This document shows positions 1 through 10,933 of a stretch of DNA of 64,000 nucleotides, one piece after another. Positions within the stretch are counted from its first letter, which is position 1, and each line of letters opens with the position of its first letter. Source of the DNA: Myoxocephalus aenaeus. Taxonomy: Eukaryota; Chordata; Actinopteri; Perciformes; Cottidae. The stretch is from positions 2,509,501 to 2,573,500 of the forward strand of contig JBAMJR010000100.1 of the NCBI GenBank assembly GCA_038501785.1, in the 5' to 3' direction. Position numbers and translations under genes: made by a program. The notes beneath the pieces are model-generated. The model was given only the letters and a program-made list of their open reading frames with translations, did no database searches and was not told where the DNA came from.

Positions 1-92
1 CTGTGGGGGAAGTGAACTGTGTTCCCCTCGGGGCTTTTCCTGTGTTGTCTGCCACCTCATCCATTTTAATTTGTGTTGTTCTGTGAACCCAG

Positions 93-197
93 GCAAAACG
101 TGTGATTCCATCATCAATCACTGTGAGTGTAACCCTTGTTTTAATGGCGGGTCCTGTCAGAATCGGGTGGATGGATATTACTGTCATTGTCCATTTG
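93..197 (+). CDS. fat4: fat4 exon A: EGF-like repeat before the first laminin G domain
   Basis: This is the first of eight exons in the window that together encode the C-terminal 1064 residues of Fat4, a giant atypical cadherin of the cell surface. Fat4 binds Dchs1 and acts in planar cell polarity and growth control. The exon follows an AG at 91-92 and ends at a good donor (G|GTAAGT). It starts with the last two bases of a split codon and reads KTCDSIINHCECNPCFNGGS and onward, with the six-cysteine spacing of an EGF module. The last base begins the Gly codon completed at 580. I first considered FAT1/FAT3, but the two downstream laminin G domains and the tail sequence point to FAT4. The cadherin repeats must lie to the left of the window. 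Confidence 0.95.
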
Positions 198-579
198 GTA
201 AGTAATAGTCGGAAACTTTTCAGGGTATAAGCAAGTCTCTGTAAAGTGGAAAACAAGATGTTTCAGTCGTGCAGTCTCCTGAAAAGAAAATAAAGTCATG
301 CTATTATAAATCCACGATTTAAATGTGGACACTGACATTTCATTTTGTCTCTCCATTTGTCATAATTTGTCTGCAAATTTGGGCAAAAATTACTTTTCGA
401 GCAGCCAAGATTACGACCTGACAGCATTTCAATCTGCTTTGTTACTCCTAAATACATAACTGTTTATATCGCTCGATAAAGATTCAGTTTTATCTGTGGA
501 TATTTTTACCACGGCAGCACCGTGAATCATTCATTGGCTTCCTCTCTGATTGCTCCTTTGGTTTCGTTTCCGTCCTCAG
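198..579 (+). other. fat4: fat4 intron between exons A and B
   Basis: This 382-base intron begins GTAAGT and ends in a pyrimidine-rich tract plus CAG. It is AT-rich and I see no other feature in it. Confidence 0.9.
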
Positions 580-887
580 GGGTTTTCGGCAAACACTGTG
601 AACTTAACAGCTACGGCTTTGAGGAGCTCTCCTACATGGAGTTTCCGTCTCTGGATCCCAACAATAACTACATCTACATCAAGTTCGCCACCCTGAGCGC
701 AAACGCGCTGCTCATGTACAACCACGACAACCAGACCGGAGACAAGGCCGAGTTCCTGGCTCTGGAGATCTTCGAGGGGCGGATGCGCTTCTCCTTCAAC
801 TTGGGAAGCGGCACTTACAAACTGATGACCATGATAAAAGTTTCAGACGGGCAGTTCCACACAGTCATCGCCAGGAGAGCCGGGATG
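580..887 (+). CDS. fat4: fat4 exon B: end of EGF, first part of laminin G domain 1
   Basis: The exon begins with GG, completing the Gly codon from 197, and reads GVFGKHCELNSYGFEELSY and onward. The first residues supply the last EGF cysteine (GKHCE). The rest is the start of a laminin G beta sandwich: NNNYIYIKFAT, EFLALEIFEGRMRF and the stretch ending VSDGQFHTVIARRAGM. NQT is a possible N-glycosylation site in the extracellular part. The exon ends in phase 0 at ATG|GTGAGC. It is GC-rich at third codon positions compared with the AT-rich introns on both sides. Open reading frame upstream of 580 is intronic and not part of the protein. Confidence 0.96.
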
Positions 888-3246
888 GTGAGCACGTCTA
901 TTTAAATTGATAGCAATGAGCTTGCGCGTTAAAACGGTTTTTTTTCTCGCATTCTTGGAAAAAAATGGGTTTAGGAGCAAAAACATTCATGGTATGAACT
1001 CACCGTTGTTACAGTGTTTATGTCCTGGGCTTTCAAAGCTGGAAGCTGCGTCCAAATGTGGCCTCATATTCCTTTTTTGCACCATCAGATGAAAATTAAC
1101 CCCCTCAAACCACGGGTAGCTCAGCTTTTGGTTTTCACGGTTTGTAATTATACTTTATTGCTCGTTGTGATTTACAATGCGCGGATCCAAAATGGCCCTG
1201 AAGGTTGAAACTCTGTCTCCTGTGCTCTGAATGAGAAGCTTCTCCCTGCCAGCAATGCAGTGGCGAGGAAAGGGGCGGTGGGTTGGGGGGGGGGAGGCCC
1301 TGTCAAAGCTGCGATAATGTAGCTCTCCTGCTGGACTTCAAATCTGTCATTTCCCACCGTGCGCCGAGAGTTTCATAGGAAGCTGGTAAAATCGTTAAAT
1401 TGTCAGTTTTGAGATGGTGCAGAGTGACGGGATGGAAAAAGAAATACAGCGCACGTAGGGAGCCGTGATTCTGTCCGCATATTGTTGCCCAGCCAGTATT
1501 ATGCAGGGGCAGGTCGTGTGACGGCTCTCGCAGAATGAGACGGAAATACAAAGTGAACCGGATCGCCGTGTCTGCAGAAGGTGCTGTGGGTCATTTCGGT
1601 GGTCGGGCATCGAGGTCTGTTTCTTTCTGCCTCTTGGATTCTGAGTCGATGTCAAAAGCAGACGTGAAACCACGGACACGGTCACGCACCGCTTCATCTG
1701 GAAGGCTCCAAGTAATCAGAGGGAGCCGGAGAGTTCACAGATTACGTTACAGTCGTAATTACAGCCATCGTCCAACACGGTCGGTCTCGGCACGGTGAAA
1801 GTTGCACAACAGGCGATCATTGTTCGGGTCCGGCCCGATGCAGCAGTTTGCCAATGTCTCTAATAATAAATGCGTTGAATATGTAGACTGATATGCATGA
1901 CATTAGCACAGGTTTCAGATATCTGTGGGTCCTAAAATCAAAAAAGAATTAACTGAAATTAACTCTATATATACAGTTTTTAGAATTGGAGCCATTGAGC
2001 CATCAAAACAGACAGGACGGCAGTTTAAATGTGCACGATATTAAATTTCACTCAATTCAACGGATGTCAGCGTGGCGACGCCTGAGCCGACGGCACATAG
2101 CTAACAGTGCTAACAGCGCTAACAGCGCTAACTATGGCAAAAGTGCTGACAGCGCTAATAGTGTTTTCCTGAGGGAGGGTGGGCGCCACGCTTCTGCAAC
2201 GACGCAGTTGGGGGAGATGGCGTTATCGTCTGTAACCGTCTGTTAATTGGTCAAATCTGTGTTTTCTTCCTATTTTTCACATTCGGTGGTGAATAGTTCC
2301 CCATGAGAACCGTCAAAGCCACATCTGTGGATCCTCCTGAGTAACCGAGGATGTCAGTGTTGCAATGCTTCGAGCTAAACTAATGTAAATTCCATTCAAC
2401 TCCAGTGTATTTGCGCAGAGTATATAGGAGAATAACACATGATCATCAGTGTGATCATGTGACAGCAAACGATATGTCTGGAAAAGATCACAGCTGAGAA
2501 CATCTAATCAGAGCGCTCAGCTAGTTTATTTTTAAATCAGGGGTTTAAGAAGTCCTCTATGAGTGATGTTCGCAAATTAGGACTCGCTGTCGCTGATTAG
2601 CGCGAGCAGCTAATCATGAAGCTTTTGAGTCGATTAATTATTTCTCCTCGGAACGAGCAGAAAACCTCGGTTCTGTGTCTGCACCACAACAGAGGGCCAC
2701 GCTCTGTTAAAGCAATGATCTCCAGAGGAGGCTCTTCCTTCACATTTCCTTCCATGATAGCCAAGGACCAAAAAATAATATTTTCGTGTTACATTCGGTT
2801 TTAATTTCCATGGGGGGCGACGTTTCTTGGGATCCATATTTTCTCCACCACAGTGTGAGGCCCTGGACAAGCGGCCGCAGCGCCTTTGATCACGGGAAAA
2901 GACATTCATGAAATGTTCGTGTTGTCCTGAAGTTCTTCACGGCGCTTCAGAGAGTCCCGAATGTGTTTTTCGAGACAAGCGAGCCCTGTTGTTCCTCGTC
3001 TCACTCTTACGTTAGCGTCCATGTGTCGGACTCAAGTGTGCTCTGAGTGAGTGTGCACGCTCCTGGTCGGGGTCGTGCTCTCCGGGATGATTTGTGTCGG
3101 AGGTCCGGGCCGGCGGGGGGTCCCGTGTTTGCTTAAGATCCAGGAGAGGTGGAGCGAGATTGCTCCGGTTTTTCACACTTTCACACGCTTTTCCGGGATA
3201 TTTTCCTCACCAGACCATTTCTTTTCTTACTAGTTGGGTTGTCCCT

Positions 3247-3282
<36 letters not shown>

Positions 3283-4599
3283 ACATCTGGACGAAAGCTT
3301 TAGTGCCATTAACGGGAAATAGGAAATGTTTCACTGTAATGTATGGCTTCTTTTTTTATTTTTTTATGTCGCTTGCCCGTCAACCACCGTGATGAATTGA
3401 TAGAAATACTAATTGGCCTACATGCCATTTGATGGACAACGCTCACATTAACGACGGGATCGGAATACTCTGGGAGAAATAACGGCTGCGGTTGAAGTAA
3501 CCCTCAATGGGTTGAACCAGAGCCCCGGAGTGAAAGTTATGCTGCAGTGCATAAGAAGATATTTAGTCTGGCACGCTTCCAGTTCCAGTGATATAGACGT
3601 GAACGCAGTCAAATTATATTTAGGCAAAGGAATCGTGTTGTAGACGAGAAGCCTTTTGAGGATTTTGATATAAAATCATAAAACAATATGCAGTAAACAC
3701 GCGTGACGTGGAACCCCTCCGCTAACGGAGGCTAACGCTGCTCCGTTAGCGCTGCTGCCGTCGTCTGCAACGTTAGCGCTGTCAGCACCGTTAGCTTCTA
3801 GCCGCCTGCTCAGCCGTCGCCTCGTTGAGAGCCGTGTGGAGGCCTGTATCGAGAGCTTTTTAAAGGAATAGGTCAACATTTTGGGGAATATGAAGCTAGC
3901 ACGAGCAGCTAACTTAGCTTAGCACAAAGACTGGAAAACAGGGGGAAACAACTAGCCGGGCGCTGTCCAACGCTGACAAACTCCTCATACCAGCACTGTT
4001 ATCTATGTTGTTCTTGTTCTTTCCTTTAATTAATGAACATGGATGTGTAACACAGCATTCCTTAAAAATTTTGACAAAATTAAGATCTATTTCCTCAGAT
4101 CTGATAACACTGCATGCTGTTATGCAGTTGTCATGGCTCCAAACTTTAAAAAATTGGGTTTCACCCGCTGTATAGTTGTTTTGCTCAATCTTTGTCTATT
4201 TAACTACCTCGCTTGGATTGCTATAGAGTAGCCCTGCGAGGCTAGTTAGCTTGTTAGCAGTGAAAGAGCAACTCCACCACAAGTTTCCCCCGAGAGCTCA
4301 TTTGGCTCCGCCCACACAGACGTCGACTTAAACTAAAAACTCAAGTTCGCTAACACGGCATCTGGAAGAGAACAGTTTGCATTGAACCAGCACGAGTGAC
4401 ACACTCACTCACACACGACACTGATTATAAATGAAGTGAAACAGAGGGACTACAAGCGACTACGTCAACCACAGTCTACCAGAAGTTGTTTTAAAAAAAG
4501 ATGATCTGTCAATAATCGACGGAGGCGGTGGAACTTCTTCACAGCTGTTGTTTTTAAGACAATCACACGTAACATGTGTGTGTGTGTGTCTTCCTTTAG
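888..4599 (+). other. fat4: fat4 intron between exons B and C (3.7 kb)
   Basis: No gene is visible inside this intron. It contains a run of CTAACAGCG-type 9-mers (about 2098-2135), a (GA)n microsatellite (3250-3281), and GCTAACG-rich sequence at 3718-3800. At about 3859-4060 is a segment beginning near AGGTCAACATTTTGG that contains AAAGACTGGAAA and GGGGGAAACA. I recognise it as a fragment of a dispersed teleost repeat. The 3' end carries a (TG)7 tract at 4575-4589 just before TCTTCCTTTAG. Confidence 0.75.
3859..4060. repeat. Fragment of a dispersed teleost repeat
   Basis: The segment combines GGTCAACATTTTGGGGAA, a run of TAGCTTAGCACAAAGACTGG and a GGGGGAAACAACTAGC block followed by GCTGTCCAACG. 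In my memory this arrangement is typical of an abundant non-coding repeat in spiny-rayed fish. Its class is uncertain and its boundaries are approximate. Confidence 0.55.
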
Positions 4600-4685
4600 G
4601 CTGCGTCCCTGACTGTGGACCTGTGTGGTGATGACCAGGAACCAGGCTACTGCGCCGTGAGCAATGTGGCCGTGCACACTGACTG
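4600..4685 (+). CDS. fat4: fat4 exon C: middle of laminin G domain 1
   Basis: This small 86-base exon reads AASLTVDLCGDDQEPGYCAV and onward to HTD plus the first two bases of a Trp codon, and joins in frame to exon D. It continues the first laminin G domain and carries two of its cysteines. The acceptor is CTTCCTTTAG|G and the donor is TG|GTAAGG. The length is not a multiple of three, so skipping would shift the frame. The exon sits between a (TG)n tract (4575-4589) and a (CA)n tract (4697-4709), which could pair in the pre-mRNA. Confidence 0.95.
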
Positions 4686-5244
4686 GTAAGGACAACCACA
4701 CACACACACCTACAGGACACAGATGTTCCGTCTCTGGGATCCAGCTGCGTACGTTCTGGTAGCGTTGACAGTTTCAGGTCCGAGGCTTGAAAAACTCCAC
4801 GCGCGATGACATTTTGTATGTTTGGTTAAAAAGTGGAAAGTATTGCAGAACCAATAGTTTTTCTGCGCCTGGCGGGAACATTTTAGCTGATTTTGTATTT
4901 ATTTTTCGTTCCAGTAGTTGCCTATAGCAATATAGTACAAACAATGTCTCAATTTATGTTCATCCACACTGTGTGTGGCTCATTTAAATCCAAAATAAAC
5001 TGAAACGCATACACGCTTTCCATTTTTAATCATGGATCTGAGTGTTTATTATCTCTTATACCCAATAGAGAAAAGACTGCCGCATATATAACACAGCTCT
5101 GTGGAGAATAGACGCTTTTATTTTTTACCTTTTTATTATTTCCTTTCACCGAATCACTGGGTGACCATTGCCTTTGCACACCGCTCTGAGCCTTGTGGGG
5201 GTGAACATTTGACACTGCATGTGTGTGCGTGTGCGTGCGTGAGT

Positions 5245-5290
<46 letters not shown>

Positions 5291-5475
5291 CCAGAAGGTT
5301 TATTTTGTAAGGGTCTCTGGACCCTGTTGTTGTAAAACTCGCTGACCCGCAGTGTCTTTCTGTAAGTGTGTGTGTGTGTATACTTGAATGCATTTGGAAG
5401 CCTATTTTTATTTCTGTGCATATGCACTTTTGTCATTGCGTGCATTTAAGTCTTTGTGTGTATGTGTGTGTGCAG
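4686..5475 (+). other. fat4: fat4 intron between exons C and D
   Basis: The 790-base intron starts with GTAAGG followed closely by a (CA)n tract. It holds a (GT)n microsatellite at about 5249-5282 and short TG-rich stretches at 5367-5378 and 5454-5472. The last of these stands where a pyrimidine tract is expected before the CAG at 5473-5475. Nothing else is recognised. Confidence 0.85.
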
Positions 5476-5655
5476 GATCCTGGACGTGCAGCCCAACAGG
5501 CTCTCGGTTGGAGGCGTCAGGTCAATAGAACCCGTCCTTCATCGCCGCGGTCAGGTCGCCACCCACGACTTTGTCGGCTGCATCATGGAGTTCGCCGTCA
5601 ACGGGCGCCCGCTGGAGCCCAGTCAGGCGCTGGCATCGCGTGGCATCCTTGACAG
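5476..5655 (+). CDS. fat4: fat4 exon D: C-terminal part of laminin G domain 1
   Basis: The 180-base exon completes the Trp codon and reads ILDVQPNRLSVGGVRSIEPV, then THDFVGCIMEFAVNGRPLEP and SQALASRGILD, ending in the first two bases of an Arg codon. The GCIMEF block with its cysteine is the usual end of a laminin G domain. The acceptor is TGTGTGTGCAG. The donor is CAG|GTCCGC, with C at +3 and +4, so it is weak. A second GT six bases downstream (5662) would keep the frame and add Ser-Ala. I chose 5655 because, as I recall, human FAT4 has no extra residues here. Confidence 0.93.
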
Positions 5656-6115
5656 GTCCGCGTACCCCCGCCCTTTACTCCCGCTCTCCATCAACTCCCT
5701 CTTCTGTCCCATCTGTCCGTTTTCTCTAACCTCCTCGACGCTCGCTGTGGGACATCTGTTCACGATCCCAAACCCTCTTGAGAGTTTTTAAAAAGACGTG
5801 TTGTTTTTGGATTTTTTTTTTTTATACAAATGGCAGATTTTTTTGACGGAGGGGAGGGGGGGGGGTGCAGAATTCCAGAGATTTTTTTCTTCTCCTTTTC
5901 TGTCCTGCTGGTGAATAGTGAGGCGAGAACAGATCTTTTAATATGCTAATCCTCTTGGGGTTCTTTATGGGTCGTTTTCTTTTTTTTTTGTATTGCAGCG
6001 CGGGAGAGAGAAATCACGGCTCATCTGCTCCCTTCTTTTTTCTTCTTTCCCTCCCTCCGTTCCCCTCGGCTGTCGACTGTGCGGCTGACTTGTCAAACTG
6101 ACGTTGTGTTTGTTG

Positions 6116-6181
<66 letters not shown>
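5656..6181 (+). other. fat4: fat4 intron between exons D and E, ending in a (TG)n microsatellite
   Basis: This 526-base intron has a weak donor and an acceptor made of about 31 TG dinucleotides (6119-6179) followed by TAG. The nearest branch-point-like sequence is ACTGAC, with its A at 6101, about 80 bases from the splice site. No AG occurs between the two. A G-run (about 5850-5864) and T-runs occur in the middle. No other feature is seen. Confidence 0.85.
6119..6181 (+). promoter_or_regulatory. 3' splice site of fat4 exon E embedded in (TG)n
   Basis: The polypyrimidine tract is replaced by a perfect TG microsatellite that runs directly into TAG. TG tract length is known to modulate splicing in CFTR intron 8, so repeat-length variation here could change exon E inclusion. 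The splice site itself is required by the reading frame: AG|A then TGT CCG AGG. Confidence 0.8.
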
Positions 6182-6183
<2 letters not shown>

Positions 6184-6306
6184 GTCCGAGGCTGGAAGGA
6201 GCCTGCACCGCCAGCCCCTGCAGACACGGGGGCACCTGCCTGGACCGCTGGTCCTGGCAGCAGTGCCAGTGCGTGGACGGCTTCACCGGCAAATTCTGCG
6301 AGAAAT
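6182..6306 (+). CDS. fat4: fat4 exon E: EGF-like repeat between the two laminin G domains
   Basis: The exon completes an Arg codon and reads CPRLEGACTASPCRHGGTCL, then WSWQQCQC and GFTGKFCEK. This is a complete six-cysteine EGF module encoded by one 125-base exon. The donor is strong (AAAT|GTAAGT) and the acceptor is unusual (TG microsatellite plus TAG). Because 125 is not divisible by three, skipping would frameshift the remaining extracellular region, the membrane helix and the tail. Confidence 0.95.
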
Positions 6307-7948
6307 GTAAGTATTTGCCTTTTAGTTGAAGTTTTATTGCTGAGTTTGCACTCATTAAGGGATGTTCTATCATGACTATTCATGACTCTTCCCCTCCTCG
6401 AACGATGAGTCATCGAACTGCACCGCGTAGCCACATAAAAGCGTTTGTGTGTCTGATGATATTAATAAAAACTAAAACAGGCAGAGGGACATTTAGAAAC
6501 ATGTAGATGCTGTGTCTCTTTGTCATGTGTTTCTTCTTCAGGAAGAGAAACAAAAAGAACGAGTAGGAACGTCCTCTTCACAGAAGGAAGAAATTAGGTT
6601 CATGGGAATATTTTAAGACATAATAATAATTTGCGCTATCAACGTCCCACATACAGTGTATACTCTAACAGAGCAGAGCTATATAAAACACAAAAAGCAG
6701 CTAAGGCGGCAATCATTTCTCCCTTAAACCCTCCATAATTATTGAAAAGCCAGTTCTTTAAAACAAGGTCAGAATTACACCATTTATCACGGCCAGAAGC
6801 TGTAAAAACAGACATCATCGCTCTCCGACGCTCCTTGAACACGTCATGTGACAAAACCTTCAGTGGCAGGAGAAGCAATCAAATTGAAGCATCAAAATCA
6901 CTTTATTCTGTTAGTCACATTCAAAATGTAGCCATAAATGAAGTGTTTGCGGTAACTGGATCGTGTAAAAATAAAACATTAAATTCGGCGCTTCTCAGCG
7001 CCACTTGGAAGCCATGATGGACTGAGCTGAGACCAACAGTCATGTGACAAAAGCTCAGTAATAAAATGTATAAAACACGTGGAGCCTCAATCTTAGTTTT
7101 TCCAAAATGGGTTACACTTGTGGGAACTTGGAAATTGTTGTATATTTTCCATTGTTTTTCAATGTTCGTAAAAAAAATGATCAAAGAGTTTTTTGTTTTA
7201 TGATTTAAGGCATTGTAACTGTGTTACACTGCACACAAGGCCTTTTTGAGTTCATTGCGCATTGCATGAACGTAGGATGTTGTAGTACATTCAAGAGCAT
7301 TAAGAAACATACACAAATACATATGTAGTTTTCGTGGAAAGCATTATGAACCACAAACATTTCAATCCCATCCAACTGTTTGAAGAAAAATCATATTTTC
7401 ATTTTAACCGTGTTTAAATCTAATTCTGAAGGGAAATGATACATCTCTATGGTTCTTTTAATGAAGGCTGTAGCCTGATCTTCACTATTATTATAGTATT
7501 TATTTTTCACTTTCATTAATCTAATTGTATTTTGGATGGACTCATAACAACAGTGTATTGCATCTACAGTATTTTTTTGCAAAATACCAAACTTTAGAAT
7601 AGTAGTAAAAAGTTTGGGGTACATATATCCACACCATTACATGAATGTTTGAGCATTACATTCACATGTCAGGTACTTAGACGAAGCTCTGAAGGGAGTG
7701 TAGTTATGGTGTCTGTCTCTTGCTCAAGGGCACGCAGGCTTGACCTTCATCGTTCACTCATGGCAAGGTCTTTGAAACCACCGGTGAGAATGTGAGGACC
7801 AATTAGTGGTTATGGCAGATGGAATAGGAAAATCATTTTGGGCCCGTAGTGTCCGCCAGGAATGGAAATATCAGTTTTTACAGCCGCCTTGTGAAACCCG
7901 TGTGAAGTCGGACCGGATTGAGGATGTTCTCCGTCTCGCTCTCCGCAG
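6307..7948 (+). other. fat4: fat4 intron between exons E and F
   Basis: The 1.64-kb AT-rich intron has a consensus donor and a CTCTCCGCAG acceptor. At 7720-7740 the string CTTGCTCAAGGGCACGC resembles a piece of a common fish repeat, too short to classify. I see no gene or RNA in it. Confidence 0.8.
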
Positions 7949-8166
7949 ACATGACGGCAGACACGGCCCTGTCCCTGGACGGCACCGGCCGCCTGGACTA
8001 CTCCCTGAAGCAGGGCCCTAAACGCGACGTCCTCCTGAGGCAGTCGCTGCAGGCCGTGACCTCCGACCCCGCCGGTCCCAGCAGCCTGGAGGTCAAGTTC
8101 AGGACACGCAGCAAGAGCGGCACGCTGCTGCACGTGCAGGAGAGCAGCAACTACACGACCGTTAAG
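7949..8166 (+). CDS. fat4: fat4 exon F: first half of laminin G domain 2
   Basis: The exon starts with AC, completing a Tyr codon, then reads MTADTALSLDGTGRLDYSLK, then RDVLLRQSLQAVTS and LEVKFRTRSKSGTLLH, and ends VQESSNYTTVK in phase 0 (AAG|GTGAGA). GRLDYS and LEVKFRTRS are typical of a laminin G fold, and NYT is a possible N-glycosylation site. This is the second laminin G domain. As I recall it, that count separates FAT4 from FAT1 and FAT3. Confidence 0.95.
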
Positions 8167-10098
8167 GTGAGAGAGGACATACTGTTTAAAAATGAGTAAG
8201 AAATGTCTGTATGCACGTTATACAGACTGCACTGTAATGGCTCATATGGTAAATTCGTCATACTGCATGTTCCAATTCTCCCAAATACTTTCAGTTTTTT
8301 ACAGAAATATCAGATTTTGCTCTCTCTCTCTCTCTCTCTCTCTCTCATGCACTGTTTAGTAATTCAGACCTCTAAATAATGAATCGCAGCACCTCAGGTT
8401 GTGGTTTCACAATAAAAGCCTTTCATGGAAGCGGTCATGGGAGGAAGTCTGGAGTTTGCATTATCAGCACACAACAGCAACAGCAAGTGAATATAGCCAA
8501 CAGGAGCAGATCAAAGAATAGGAAGGCAAATTAAAATACACTTCATCAAACTACAAATAAAGTTCAGTTAAGGCCAGTGAAGGTCCCGCCTTCTTCTGCT
8601 GTGTTTCTGCTGTTTGTCCTCATCAGTATAGTTGTTTACATGTTGTGTGAAGGTGGAAAACAAAGCTGCTAGCAAACTAACTTACTAACTAACTAATTGT
8701 AACAGGATACCATCTTCAACGCCAGGATCCATGGTGGAAGATTGCTTTATCGTATTTATCGCGCTTCCTTATCAATAAATAACATTCTAACATTTGAAAC
8801 TAAATGTACCGTAAAAGTCGGGTTAAACCGCTCCTACCTACGGTCAGTGTCCCCGCTGTAGCAAGCTAGGAGCAGCGCTAGCTAGCTGCTGCTAGCTCCC
8901 CGCTGCTTCTGCTACCGGCCGCTGCTGCTGCTACTGCCCGCGTCCCCTCTGCCCAAGTCGGGTGTCGAGCCTGGTCCCACTACCTTCGGTGGTTTTCAGG
9001 GAGCTAGCAGAAGTTAGCGGAGAGCTAGCGGAAGTTAGCGGGGAAGTAACGGAGCGCTAGCAGGAGCCCCAGCTGGCTACAGCGGGGAGCTAACGGGGAC
9101 ACTGACCGAAGGTAGTAGCGGCTCTTAACCCGACTTTTACGGTAATATATTGTATCACATCAATGCCACACAACCTCCACCAATAGCACCAAAATAAACA
9201 ATACAACCAAAATATTTCAATATAACTGTTTAAGCTAACGTTAAGGGTAACGTAACGTTAAGCAGCAAATAACTTGTACTAAGGTTAGCTAGCTATGCTA
9301 ATGTGTTTAGCTAGCTACGATATTAGCTAACATTAAAGTTAGCACAACAACAACAAGAACAAAATGCAAAACTATTTTTTATTTCAGCTAAAGTTGTCGT
9401 TAGTTTGCTAAAGACATTAGCATAGCTCGCTAACGTGAGAAAAAATCGTAAGGTTTGCACAACTTCATAAGTTACAGTAAATATACAGTAAATATTAAGC
9501 TCGTCGTTAAGAGGTCGTTGGGATTATTCAGACTAATGAACTTTCTGATCTAAGTTTTCAAATCTCCCTTAAACCTCTGTGAGCCAACGGAGAATCAATT
9601 AAATGTATAGAAAGTGCAGTATCCCAAATTAAATTGAACTTTAAATGTCCCTGCATACACATAGGAGGCATTTACCTTCCAACACTGTTTGTATGCAAGC
9701 GTGAACCCGACGGTGTTCACACATACATGCAACTTTGATTCTGGACTATTGGCCACCTCCAATTCTTCTTCATCGCCCCTCGTCTGGTTCGGCCCCCTCT
9801 CCCTCTGACGGATCCCGGGCAGCTGCCCAAAGAGGCCTGAGCGCTCATTCTTTTTATTTATTTTTTACCCTCACCACCACTCAGACCCCTTCCCACTCTT
9901 AGTATCAGACTTCCTCCCTTGTATGATTTTTGTTCTTTTCCTCCGAGCTCCGAGTTCATTGAATCACCAACACAGCTTCTTTAACAGTCCGGAGAAGTAT
10001 TATAAGTACCATGACGCCATGAACAGAGCAAAACAGCAGGGGAATACCCACAGTATATGTACACATGTTATGTATATGAGTCTGAACTAAATATACTG

Positions 10099-10130
<32 letters not shown>

Positions 10131-10933
10131 AAAAACCTTGTTTCAAGATGTTTAACAGATAAACTTCATGATTGGTTTTCCAGCTTTCCAGCACAGTTTT
10201 CTTTGGCTTTGGGGACTTTCCGCTTTTCCCATTTTGAATCAATTCTTCCGGAAGCTACTTATCATTGCTGATTTTTTTAGGTCTTTGAAAAAGGGAGGAA
10301 AACGGGATTACTTTTCCATCGAAGCCGGGAGTTCACGTATGGGATTACCATGCGCGGGGAAAGCCGCAAAATGTGTTGTCCGGGCCAAAGTGAGCTTGAT
10401 TAATTTCTTTTAAAGACGCGCGCTGTCCTCTCTGTCTCTGCAGGGCGTTTTGAATGAGCGCGCTCTGTCTCTGAATCTGTTATTAGCCAGCTTCTGGTCA
10501 TCATCCGGCTGAATAACATGAGCCGGGGAGAACATGATTGACTGCGGCGCGTCCCGCCGGGAGGAAGATTTACGGCCGACGGGCCGCATTTTTGTTTTCG
10601 ATCTCTGACCTCAACATCAGATCCCGAAGGCGAATGCAGCGTGGCGTTATAGTTTTGCGGAGGCCGAGAGAAGACTTCCTCTCATGGTTTATGATTGATG
10701 CTGACATGATAAGCCTGCGCATTCATCTGAAAAAAGCTCCCTTTTCTTGTGCTGCTCTTCTCAAGAGGACATTATTCATCAGTCGCTTGAAACTAAGAAT
10801 GATAACAGCGTGCAGATTCAGGGATGGAGCAGTTTCTCCCGTATCTTATGCAGTCTGTATGTACTCATCTCTTATCTATGATGCGCCGTTTAATGCAGAG
10901 ACCAACATATAACGTGTCTGTTTCTTCTCTCAG
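8167..10933 (+). other. fat4: fat4 intron between exons F and G (2.8 kb)
   Basis: It holds a (CT)n microsatellite (8320-8346), a 338-bp foldback element (8807-9144, listed separately), GCTAGC/TTAGCT-rich sequence (9230-9440) and an (AT)n run (about 10098-10122). The 10.2-10.9 kb part is less repetitive and could hold regulatory sequence, but I see no specific signal. The acceptor is TTTCTTCTCTCAG. Confidence 0.75.
8807..9144. mobile_element. Foldback MITE-like element, copy 1
   Basis: The element starts TACCGTAAAAGTCGGGTTA and ends with the inverted counterpart TTAACCCGACTTTTACGGTA. The terminal inverted repeats extend about 45 bases and include a CCTAC..CGGTCAGTGTCCCCG block. The inside is rich in GCTAGC and AGCGGGG words that also pair. 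TA at both ends fits a TA target duplication. It has no coding capacity. Related copies lie at 36174-36481, 36690-36998 and 54191-54333. I cannot name the family. Confidence 0.8.

Noticed and set aside
522..579. Upstream extension of the exon B frame to an ATG at 522
   Set aside because: It lies in the intron. The AG at 578-579 and the split Gly codon from 197 fix the exon start at 580.
7720..7760. SINE fragment in the fat4 intron (CTTGCTCAAGGGCACGC)
   Set aside because: It is too short and has no flanking match, so it is only mentioned in the intron entry.
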